Source of the DNA: CAZBNB01 sp964493245
GTDB lineage: Bacteria; Pseudomonadota; Gammaproteobacteria; Legionellales; Legionellaceae
Assembly (NCBI GenBank): GCA_964493245.1
Contig: CAZBNB010000039.1
Location: 1-7,851 of the forward strand
Reading direction: 5' to 3'
DNA length: 7,851 nt
Under the pieces are notes generated by a model. That model did not search any database. It saw nothing but the letters and a program-made list of their open reading frames with translations, and had not been told where the DNA came from. Positions 1 through 7,100 of the stretch are shown piece by piece. Within the stretch, counting starts at the first letter, position 1, and every line of letters begins with the position of its first letter. The position numbers and the translations under genes were made by a program.

Positions 1-40
1 GGCGGGGTCCATATATGGTCAAGCAAATGCACACACCTAG

Positions 41-199
41 TTAAGCAACTTTTTTCATTTGTCCCCAAGCTCTTTCAAATTGATTTGGATTCATGTAGCC
101 AAGAAATGAATGTAAACGATAAGAGCGTATTTTTTCGATAGTTGCTACTTGCAAACAACGATGCCAAGATGTTTTGGCGTTTATTATGAGTGCTATTCA
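41..199 (-). pseudogene. Remnant of an IS3-family transposase (C-terminal end)
   Basis: Reading the minus strand, an open stretch between in-frame stops (TGA at 197-199, TAA at 41-43) ends with residues that include SYRLHSFLGYMNPNQFE (about 127-74). This is the hallmark C-terminal pattern of IS3-family OrfB integrases (Y-x-R-x-HSxLGYxxPxxFE), just after the last acidic catalytic residue of the DDE core. Only about 50 codons are open and the catalytic core is absent. The N-terminal part of the stretch (about 140-196) looks less like the family, so a frameshift or recombination joint probably lies there. The remaining 40 bases to the window edge carry a 10-bp palindrome (CCATATATGG, 9-18) and may lead into the element's end, but no terminal inverted repeat could be confirmed. 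The match to IS3 is convincing; the exact element is not identified. Confidence 0.7.
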
Positions 200-343
200 A
201 GAGCATTTTACGACGCCTCTTTTTTTACAAGAGGCATGAACGTTTACTATCAGTATGCTGCGCTTTAGAAATAACTTTTTCGTTCAAACTGCGCTCAAAT
301 CTAACCATTCTCCAAGGTTCAAGAGCGAGGCCGTGAACGGTTA
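200..343. other. Unassigned spacer between two transposase fragments
   Basis: No credible gene is seen here. On the minus strand one frame stays open from 365 to its stop at 225-227 (about 46 codons, including the residues LEPWRMVRFERSL), but it has no good start or ribosome site and I do not recognise it. Its base composition looks less AT-rich than the genes to the right, which fits decayed mobile-element DNA from another source. A small hairpin sits at 215-235. Confidence 0.4.
215..235. repeat. Small inverted repeat (hairpin)
   Basis: GCCTCTT (215-221) and AAGAGGC (229-235) are perfectly complementary 7-base arms around a 7-base loop. Neither strand has a T-run after the stem, so it is not a textbook intrinsic terminator. 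It could slow or end transcripts running leftward from the dioxygenase gene, or be a relic of a mobile element. Confidence 0.45.
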
Positions 344-460
344 CAATACGGACAACGTTAATACTTTAATAGTGTAAGCTGCCAATGCTGCCATTAAATT
401 GACCATGGCATTTAGTATTAGCCGATGTCTTGTGTGCCTTAGCAAGGTGTCCGATTTTCC
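341..460 (-). pseudogene. Possible second transposase remnant (IS5/IS982-like C-terminal end)
   Basis: In a minus-strand frame different from the dioxygenase gene, the DNA reads DTLLRHTRHR followed by NAMVNLMAALAAYTIK, then runs to a TAA at 341-343. The pattern TRHR-x(3-4)-N-x-x-VNL-x-AALAAYT resembles the C-terminal end that I remember from several DDE transposases (IS5 or IS982 type), where it is usually followed by K/P-rich residues. No catalytic part is present. The fragment overlaps the last codons of the dioxygenase gene (439-460) in another frame, so that gene's tail may be made of insertion-sequence DNA. The resemblance is from memory and short, so confidence is low. Confidence 0.33.
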
Positions 461-1311
461 CGGGCAAAATCATCTTCTGTAAGTGGCTTTAAAGGAGAAT
501 AATCTCTACTTGCCAAAAAGTCAGGTCTAGGATTTTGTACAGATTTAAGAAAATTATCCACTCTATTATAAGAAATAATAATGGTTGCTCTATCAAACGG
601 TGAAATATTAACTGATGATGCGTGAAATACATTACAATCAAAAAATAATACTGTGCCAGCACTTCCTTTTGCAGAAAATAAACCATTTTCAAATACCAAT
701 TTTTTTATTACTTCTTTGTCTGCACCATATTTTAATTTAGAAGTCGTATTAGAGAGCCAACTCGGAGCATCTTTAGGTATATCTATATTATCATTTGCAA
801 CTACATCAATAGTACCATTTTTATGCGAGCCAGGTATAAAGAAGATTGGGGCATTAAATTCAGTAACCTCATCTAAATAGATCACCACACTCATCGCGTT
901 AGGAAAAGGCATCCCATCTTCTTTTAACCAAAAAATATAATCTTGATGCCACTCCCATATGTCGCCCTCAAACGCCCCTTTTATATTTATTTTATATTGA
1001 TGTACATATACATCGCTGCCAAGTAGTTGAATAACAGGCCGCAAAATACGTGGCAACCGAGCTAACCGACTCAATTCTAAATTATATAAATGAGGACCGT
1101 TAATACTTCTTATTAAATAATTTGACTGCTCTTGTACCGTCCCTGGTAAATCCAAGGTCATTAATTTAGAAATTTCTTTTTTTAGATATGTGATTTCATG
1201 GAGTTTAATATGATTTTCAATTAATAAATAACCATCTTCATAGTAAGATTTTTTTTGTTCATAATCGAGCGCAAATAAACATTTATCACATTCAACGTGC
1301 ATAACAATCAT
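439..1311 (-). CDS. PhyH-family Fe(II)/2-oxoglutarate dioxygenase, ectoine hydroxylase (EctD)-like
   Basis: This 290-residue protein belongs to the phytanoyl-CoA dioxygenase superfamily, enzymes that hydroxylate a substrate using O2, Fe(II) and 2-oxoglutarate. The metal triad is visible: H122-x-D124 in WHQDY, and H230 in FDCNVFHASS. R241 in NISPFDR fits the 2-oxoglutarate-binding arginine. The stretches W-x-x-EDGMP (128-135), IPGSH (159-163), GSAGTVLFFD (216-225), NISPF and RPDFLASRD (262-270) follow EctD closely rather than generic PhyH proteins. No ectABC genes are nearby, and an NRPS and an N-oxygenase gene are, so hydroxylation of an amino acid or peptide (as known for proline- and pipecolate-hydroxylating PhyH relatives) is more likely than ectoine hydroxylation. 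This is inference. The last ten or so residues (FARENRTPC) do not look like an EctD end and may come from adjacent insertion-sequence DNA. The start is either Met1 or Met4. The gene is divergent from the cupin gene across 130 bp. Confidence 0.88.
   Translation of the reverse strand: MIVMHVECDKCLFALDYEQKKSYYEDGYLLIENHIKLHEITYLKKEISKLMTLDLPGTVQEQSNYLIRSINGPHLYNLELSRLARLPRILRPVIQLLGSDVYVHQYKINIKGAFEGDIWEWHQDYIFWLKEDGMPFPNAMSVVIYLDEVTEFNAPIFFIPGSHKNGTIDVVANDNIDIPKDAPSWLSNTTSKLKYGADKEVIKKLVFENGLFSAKGSAGTVLFFDCNVFHASSVNISPFDRATIIISYNRVDNFLKSVQNPRPDFLASRDYSPLKPLTEDDFARENRTPC
453..471. repeat. 19-bp imperfect palindrome at the 3' end of the dioxygenase gene
   Basis: GATTTT (453-458) and AAAATC (466-471) flank a CCCGGGC core. 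Except for one mismatched pair the whole 19 bp is self-complementary. It lies inside the last codons of the dioxygenase reading frame, close to the point where transposase-like sequence begins. There is no following T-run, so it is not a standard terminator. It could be part of a mobile-element end or recombination joint. Confidence 0.4.
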
Positions 1312-1441
1312 GTCTCCAAACCCAATATAAATGACTTATTTGCCAATAAATTTTTAATATTCTACAATTGGTTTTAAAACAATTCTATAACTGATTCAAA
1401 ACTCGTGCATATTAAGATAATTCATTGTCAAAGGAAGATAA
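1312..1441. promoter_or_regulatory. Divergent intergenic region between the dioxygenase and cupin genes
   Basis: This 130-bp AT-rich spacer separates two divergently transcribed genes and must hold promoters for both unless they are read from elsewhere. A perfect -35 hexamer TTGACA is present on the minus strand (1426-1431) but has no convincing -10 at 16-18 bp. A weaker minus-strand pair is TTGAAT followed after 17 bp by TAAAAC. On the plus strand TATAAC (1386-1391) and TAAGAT (1413-1418) are possible -10 boxes without good -35 partners. No clear operator repeat was found. Confidence 0.35.
1314..1317 (-). promoter_or_regulatory. Ribosome-binding site that questions the dioxygenase start
   Basis: GGAG on the minus strand lies only 2 bases before the first ATG (1309-1311) and 11 bases before the second in-frame ATG (1300-1302, codon 4). 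Neither spacing is ideal; 2 is normally too short, so Met4 is at least as likely as Met1. An in-frame TAA at 1336-1338 rules out a longer protein with an upstream ATG. Confidence 0.45.
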
Positions 1442-2335
1442 ATGGAAGAATTTGTTACAAAAGTAATTGATTTAATTCCCGGAAAAATTGAACCGATTGA
1501 AGCAATAGATAGTAAAAGTCTTGATTGCCATACTTTTCGCCATGAGTTCGTACTAAAACATAAACCGCTCTTGATCAAAAACGCAGTTATGCATTGGCCC
1601 GCAATAGAAAAATGGAAAAAACTGAGTTATCTTGAAAATACATCGGATAATATAAAGGTGCACGTTTCTAGAATGTTTAATTCGTCTCCTCCGCAACTTT
1701 GTTTTGAAGCAATGACTATAAAAAAATTGGAAGACGCCTTAAAGGAAATAACTACTATATCTGACTCATCTACTTACTCAATTCCTGCATGCAATGTACC
1801 ATCAAAATGGTTAAACGATCTAGGAAACTATTTTTTTTTGGATCAAAAAACAAATCAAAAACCTAGAATGTATCGAAATCAAAGACTGTTTATATATAAA
1901 AATACATCAACTGAGTGGCATTATCATCCTACTGATGAAACATTGACAACACAACTAATAGGAGCAAAAAAATGCTCTCTCTTCAGACTTACAAATACAA
2001 ATTGGCACTTTTACTCACGTTTGATAGAAAATAATTTTCATCATATGGAATGTAGCAAGCTATTTTTCTCAGAAAATGCAAAGCCCCTCATTAAATATGA
2101 AGGGCTATTAGAAGCAGGAGACGCGCTGTATATTCCAGCATTTTGGTGGCATGGCATAGATCCAAGCGACCCCACTATTGGAATTACTTTAGCATATTGC
2201 TTTGGTACACCAATAAAACGCTTAAGTTCATTTTATGAGCCTGCTTTACGACCATTACCAATAAAGCAATATCCTCAGGTAGCTTTAAGCACTCTTCGTA
2301 GGTTTTTAAGTCGAGAAAAATGGACTTTTGAGTAA
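1442..2335 (+). CDS. JmjC/cupin_8-like Fe(II)/2-oxoglutarate-type oxygenase
   Basis: This 297-residue protein has the layout of JmjC-related cupin_8 hydroxylases. The N-terminal entry motif KPLLIKNAVMHWPAIEKW (41-58) corresponds to the family's P-x-x-hydrophobic-x-G-x-hydrophobic-x-x-W-P-A segment. The first metal-binding strand is TEWHYHPTDETLTTQLIGAKK (157-177), and the second is GDALYIPAFWWHGI (226-239) with H237 as distal ligand. Family members usually hydroxylate protein or small-molecule substrates with Fe(II) and 2-oxoglutarate. The usual first pair is H-x-D; here it reads H160-x-H162, so the metal site may be three histidines. AAGGAAG lies 6 bases before the ATG and supports the start. 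It is the only plus-strand gene here, divergent from the dioxygenase and convergent with the N-oxygenase gene (15 bp between stops, no terminator seen). A role in tailoring the NRPS product is inferred from position only. Confidence 0.8.
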   Translation: MEEFVTKVIDLIPGKIEPIEAIDSKSLDCHTFRHEFVLKHKPLLIKNAVMHWPAIEKWKKLSYLENTSDNIKVHVSRMFNSSPPQLCFEAMTIKKLEDALKEITTISDSSTYSIPACNVPSKWLNDLGNYFFLDQKTNQKPRMYRNQRLFIYKNTSTEWHYHPTDETLTTQLIGAKKCSLFRLTNTNWHFYSRLIENNFHHMECSKLFFSENAKPLIKYEGLLEAGDALYIPAFWWHGIDPSDPTIGITLAYCFGTPIKRLSSFYEPALRPLPIKQYPQVALSTLRRFLSREKWTFE

Positions 2336-2350
2336 ACAATACATATTCCT

Positions 2351-3274
2351 TTAAAGCCAACCTTCTTTTTTAAAGATCGGCTTAACAAATTCATCTATTA
2401 CATTCGCTTTTTCCAGTACTCTGAGGATATTATTTAATTTAGGATGAGCAGAAGAGATTTCAAAAAGCCCATAGGTATCATCTAAAATTCCTTGAGCTTC
2501 TTTTAACTTGAACCCCATGCTTAGCAAAACGCTTTGTTCGAATTTAAGTTGAACTGTTTGGCTTAAATAGTTAATGATAAAATCAGGTAAAACAACCGCT
2601 ATATTTAATCTATATTCTTCCGTGATTGTGCCCCATATATATCTCAACAGATTACAAAAAATATCAGAATGTCTTGACTCATCCGCTAGATGATCACGTA
2701 AAATTTGTCTAAAAAAAGGGTGCGTATCTGTTTGATTAAGTAAGAAAATCATCTCTTTATTTATAGTATTTTCTGCTATACAAATCGCGATTAAATTAAA
2801 AATATCATGATATTTATTAGCAAGTTTCTTTTTAGTTAATTTTATTGCATGTTCAATCTCTGTGATTTTAGGTAAAGGCAACGGAGTTATTTGTGTATTA
2901 TTTTGTATCTGTAATATTGCATCATATGCGACATAGGCATGATAACTTTCATCTATCATCACCGTATAAAGACTTAACTTGTGTTCTTGATTGAAAATTA
3001 AACCTTTAATCTTGTCTGTCACAGCCATCAAAACTATTTGATTGATTATGATTGTTTCTATACTAGCAATATTATGATTATAGTGATAAAAAGATTGTGT
3101 TAACAGGTAGTGCAGGCTATCTTTATCCAAACATGCAATTTTTAAGTGAATACTTAGAGCTTGAATGCTTCTAGGATAGATATAGCCAGATTGCGTTTTG
3201 TCAAACATAATTCTAGATTTATGCCTTACTGTTGCTCTGTTTTCCCAATGATCTTGGGCGCATACCATATTCAT
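2351..3274 (-). CDS. AurF/CmlI-type diiron N-oxygenase
   Basis: This 307-residue, mostly helical protein carries a complete AurF-type diiron site. The likely ligands are E73, E109 and H112 (in DESYHA), E168 (in IAENT), and H195, E199 and H202 (in HLADESRH). Their spacing, 36/3/56/27/4/3, is almost the same as in Streptomyces AurF (35/3/57/27/4/3), including the extra seventh ligand that marks this family. The N-terminal stretch RHKSRIMFD...YIYP also fits. Known members oxidise amines to hydroxylamine, nitroso or nitro groups (aureothin and chloramphenicol pathways), and relatives occur in diazeniumdiolate pathways. The substrate here is unknown; the neighbouring valine-type NRPS suggests an amino-acid-derived amine. 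The start ATG follows the barrel gene's TAG with no gap and has no clear Shine-Dalgarno site, so translation is probably coupled; Met3 is an alternative start. The protein is slightly shorter than AurF. Family assignment is strong. Confidence 0.9.
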   Translation of the reverse strand: MNMVCAQDHWENRATVRHKSRIMFDKTQSGYIYPRSIQALSIHLKIACLDKDSLHYLLTQSFYHYNHNIASIETIIINQIVLMAVTDKIKGLIFNQEHKLSLYTVMIDESYHAYVAYDAILQIQNNTQITPLPLPKITEIEHAIKLTKKKLANKYHDIFNLIAICIAENTINKEMIFLLNQTDTHPFFRQILRDHLADESRHSDIFCNLLRYIWGTITEEYRLNIAVVLPDFIINYLSQTVQLKFEQSVLLSMGFKLKEAQGILDDTYGLFEISSAHPKLNNILRVLEKANVIDEFVKPIFKKEGWL

Positions 3275-3991
3275 CTATACAAAGTAATATTGGATTCCAA
3301 ACATAACTAAGTTAAGTGGAGGAGATTGAGTATTTTTATACTGTGATGTTGAAATTTGCCCTCCATTTGTAACACTGGTTGTATCTAATGTAACATCTGT
3401 ACCAAATGTATGCGCGTAACTCAGTGACAAAGCCATATTTTTATATACATGGTATTGACCACCAACTTTTATTTCAGGAATGACATCAACAGAGCTCGTA
3501 GTTATATTCGTAATACCTGAATATGAGTTACCACCGCCAACTTTGGACAGATCACTTTGGGTTAATACGGCCGTGCGTTGAAACATAGCACCACCTTTAA
3601 CGTAAAAATCTATTTGCTTATAAGTGCGCATAACACCCAACAAAGCGTCAAATCCAGTTAACGTACTCACTGCTTTATATCCAAAACTAGGAATAGAGTG
3701 AGTAGCTTTGATGTAGTACCCCCAACCCAACTCTTCAGTAAAACTGATATTATTTTTATAAGGCTGCATAAATCCCCCAGCAATCCGCCCGCCCCAACTA
3801 GAATAATCTGGTACTGCAGTAATATTGTTAATACGAAGGTTAATACTTTCGGTCGTATTATAACTGCCTTCAGCACTAAAAAAAGGAGTAGCAAACGCGA
3901 ATCTTTCGCCCGACATCCCTTTCGCATCTTCCGAGCAAAAAACTGTTGAAGCGTATGTTACAAGCAACAATCCTATTATTTTTTTTATCAT
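3275..3991 (-). CDS. Outer-membrane beta-barrel protein, small, function unknown
   Basis: This 238-residue protein begins with a typical signal peptide: MIKK, a hydrophobic core IIGLLLVTYAST, and a likely cleavage after C19 before SEDAKG. It is not a good lipobox. The rest is rich in alternating hydrophobic/polar strands, glycines and aromatic residues (for example GRIAGGF, ELGWGYYIKA, KIDFYVKGGAMF-like segments, MALSLSYAHTFG, LVMFGIQYYF), consistent with an 8-stranded OMP_b-brl/OmpW-like barrel. The chain ends in YYFV rather than the usual terminal aromatic residue, with Phe second to last. It sits between the NRPS and N-oxygenase genes on the same strand, 119 bp after the former and directly abutting the latter. 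That position suggests it is co-transcribed with the N-oxygenase gene. Export, uptake or self-protection connected with the product is possible, but nothing in the sequence proves it. No strong Shine-Dalgarno site precedes the ATG (only AAGAAAA). Exact subfamily is not recognised. Confidence 0.78.
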   Translation of the reverse strand: MIKKIIGLLLVTYASTVFCSEDAKGMSGERFAFATPFFSAEGSYNTTESINLRINNITAVPDYSSWGGRIAGGFMQPYKNNISFTEELGWGYYIKATHSIPSFGYKAVSTLTGFDALLGVMRTYKQIDFYVKGGAMFQRTAVLTQSDLSKVGGGNSYSGITNITTSSVDVIPEIKVGGQYHVYKNMALSLSYAHTFGTDVTLDTTSVTNGGQISTSQYKNTQSPPLNLVMFGIQYYFV

Positions 3992-4057
3992 TTTATTTTT
4001 CTTATTTTTAGTTAATGAAAGAAGTAATCTATAAAGCTATTTTATTAGGCTACTTTA

Positions 4058-4086
4058 TTTATAAAATCAATACAAGACCCTTTCAA
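4058..4086 (-). promoter_or_regulatory. Sigma70-type promoter for the barrel and N-oxygenase genes
   Basis: On the minus strand TTGAAA (4086-4081) is followed after exactly 17 bp by TATAAA (4063-4058); each box matches four or more consensus positions. A transcript would start near 4050 and leave a leader of about 60 bases before the barrel gene's ATG at 3991. The 119-bp spacer shows no terminator for the NRPS gene upstream, so read-through from it could also contribute. Confidence 0.55.
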
Positions 4087-4110
4087 ACGTTATATTTAAA
4101 ATTTTTAATG

Positions 4111-7100
4111 TCATACATCCTCATTTATTATTTCTGCAATATCTATAATTTTATCCAAAATATTATCATGCCTAGCATCAATTCTTTTGATTTTAATAGC
4201 ATTTTTTGAAATCTTTTGAATATTATTATCAACAGTATGATAAGGATGCAACGATTCAGATGAGTACAAATCACACATATTAACAGGGGCCTGTATCGCT
4301 TTAAATAAGATAATTTGCGTATATTTTAATATTCCAGAAATTGGAGATGCCATTATTTGCATTTCGATGTCTCCCGCTCGTAGTACTTTCTGAATATAAC
4401 TGGCATCCCATCCTCTTTCTATCATTCGTTTCTTTGATTCCTCAATAAATCTATTCATTATTAAACGATCTAATCGCAGCCCATCATGTAGTACAGTATC
4501 TAACAAATACACTTTTATATTTTTTATTCCAGATTGCTCCAAATAATAAGCCATTTCTAGGGCAATTTGACCTCCCAACGACCAACCACACAGTATGATT
4601 GGTTTGTTGTTATTAAAATAATCTTTTATTTGATTAACATAATATTCGGCAAGAACAGAGAGCCTATCAATAGGCATATCAAAGCAAATGTTATAATTAT
4701 CTATGCCTAAAATTTGAAAATTAGATTCTAACAAATTAGACAAAGATTGATACACTTCACAACCACCACCTCCTGGATGAACAAAATAAATAGTAGAGCT
4801 TGGATTATTGTTTATATTTAATAGTTTTATAATGGTTTTTGATGATTTTTTTTCAAAAAAATGACTGTATAGGTTTGCTATGGATTTATGTTGATATATA
4901 TCCGCAACGGTTAAGTTACAACTCAACTCCTTATTTATTTTGGAGATTAATTGAATTAGAAGTATAGAGTGTCCTCCCACAAGAAAAAAATCATCATATA
5001 TACCGATAGAAGAAACATTAAGCACTTCGCTCCAGACTGAGCAAAGCTTCATTTGTATTTCATTTTTTGGTGCCACATACGTACGTTTTTCAAGGTCCCA
5101 TGTAGGCACAGGTAACTTTTGTCTATCTAATTTACCACTATTTGTAATCGGCATAAATTCAAGCTCGATAAACTGACTAGGTAACATATATTCTGGTAAA
5201 TATTTTTTGGCATGCTCTATCAAAATGGATTCATTTATAGCGCTCTCACTGACATAATAGACCACTAAATGTGAGTATACGTTATCCAATAAAATATCTT
5301 TTTTATAAGGTACAACGACAACATGCACTAAACCAGGAAACAATAAAAGTACCCTCTCAATTTCATTAAGCTCAATGCGATGGCCTCTAATTTTAACTTG
5401 AAAATCTTTACGCTCTATATATTCAAGGTCACCTTGTGGCAACCATCTTACTAAATCTCCTGTTTTATATAATCGAGTATAACCAGTCGCCACATCCTCT
5501 TCTGTAGCAAAAGGATTCGGAATAAAAGACGCTTTAGTCAATTCTGGCTGGTTCAAATAACCACGAGCAAGGCCTGCGCCAGCGACATACAATTCACCTA
5601 CCGCGCCGACAGAAACAGGATTTAATGCTTCATCTAATACATACACCATAGTATTAGAAATTGGTCTGCCTATTGGGATTCTATGTGCACAAATCTCATT
5701 TTTAGTAATTGAATATGTCGTCGTAAATGTTGTATTTTCTGTTGGCCCATAACCATTTAAAACATTACGAGGCACTGATTCGGAAGTTAACATAAGATTA
5801 ACAAATTTCGGACTAACAATTTCCCCACCGATTATAAGATATGTTAAATAGCCAAAAATATCCGAATATTCCGCAATATAATGACTAAATAAAGAAGCTG
5901 TTAACCAGAGTATGGTTACATTTTGCATTTTTAAAAAAGCATCAAATTTTTCAACGCTAAACAAAATCTCGTTTGGAACAAAAATTAACTGTGCTCCATT
6001 CAACAATGTAGACCATATTTCAAATGTGACTAAGTCAAAACCTACATGAGAATGAAATGCAATACAGTCATCAGACTGAATATTAATGTATGAAGCATCT
6101 TGAGCTAATCGTACGACCCCTTGATGTGGAATCATTACACCTTTTGGCAATCCCGTAGTCCCAGAAGTATAAATGACATATGCCAGATCTCTAGGATCAA
6201 TACAGCTTTTCAAATTATCATTTTTTTCTTTTGAATATGCTTTTAAATCTATAGGTATTAATTGTATCCCTCGAGGTACAATAGTTTCTAAATTATGAAT
6301 CAATGTTGAACTTGTTAACAACAAATGACTCTTTGTATCGTCAAGAATAAAACGAATTCTCTCGGAAGGATAATTTGAATCTATCAAGGTATACACGCCA
6401 CCAATTTTTAATATGGCTAAAATCCCAATCAACATATCTAAAGAGCGTTCTATACATAACGCAATGATGGTTTCTTTCTGAAACTCATTCTGATACTGTC
6501 GTTTAATATAACGAGCCAACTGATTTGCACTTTGATTTAACTCTCTATAAGTTAAAGTCATTCCTCTGTCTGTCAATGCAATACAATCAGCATACTTTAA
6601 TACTTTTTCCTCAAAAATCTCAGGAATGGTTTTATTTTCTAAAATATTCTTTTTTTGTCTACTCCAATCATAAATAATTTTGTTATATTCATCTAAAGTG
6701 GACATATGATAAGAACTAAGTGGCATATCAATAGATTTTTCAACTATTTCTGTGAGTATTCTCTGAAAATATGAGATAAATCTCTCTATAGACTCAGACT
6801 TAAATAACGCCGTTGCATATTCAATATTTCCATATATACCTTCATCACTGACATAAATTGATAATGTCATATCAAATTTTGATACTTTATACGCGTCAGG
6901 GAATATAACAGGCTTTAAAAAAGACTGTTTTTTATCTTGAATATCAACCTCTATTTGCTGAAAATTAAATAATACTTGGCATAATGGCTGATGGGATGTA
7001 TCTCGTGAGAGCTCTATACAATGAATCAATTTCTCAAATGGCAAGTCTTGATGCCAATGAGCTTCAAGCAAACTTTGTTGAACATCGAGTATACAGTTCG

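Noticed and set aside
489..692. Minus-strand open frame of 67 codons inside the dioxygenase gene
   Set aside because: It is a shifted-frame shadow of a gene with clear family motifs, and its own product has low-complexity hydrophobic content with no domain.
653..880. Plus-strand open frame of 75 codons opposite the dioxygenase gene
   Set aside because: It lies wholly antisense to a well-supported gene and has no recognisable motif.
2354..2392. AAGCC...GGCTT inverted repeat at the convergent gene ends as a terminator
   Set aside because: Only about five base pairs with a long loop, lying inside the N-oxygenase coding end; too weak to call.
3667..3949. Open frames on both strands within the barrel gene
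   Set aside because: Both are out-of-frame shadows; the barrel frame has a signal peptide and strand pattern that they lack.
4015..4209. Plus-strand open frame of 64 codons spanning the barrel/NRPS spacer
   Set aside because: It overlaps the NRPS 3' end antisense, is made of AT-rich codons, and covers the minus-strand promoter. No ribosome site supports it.
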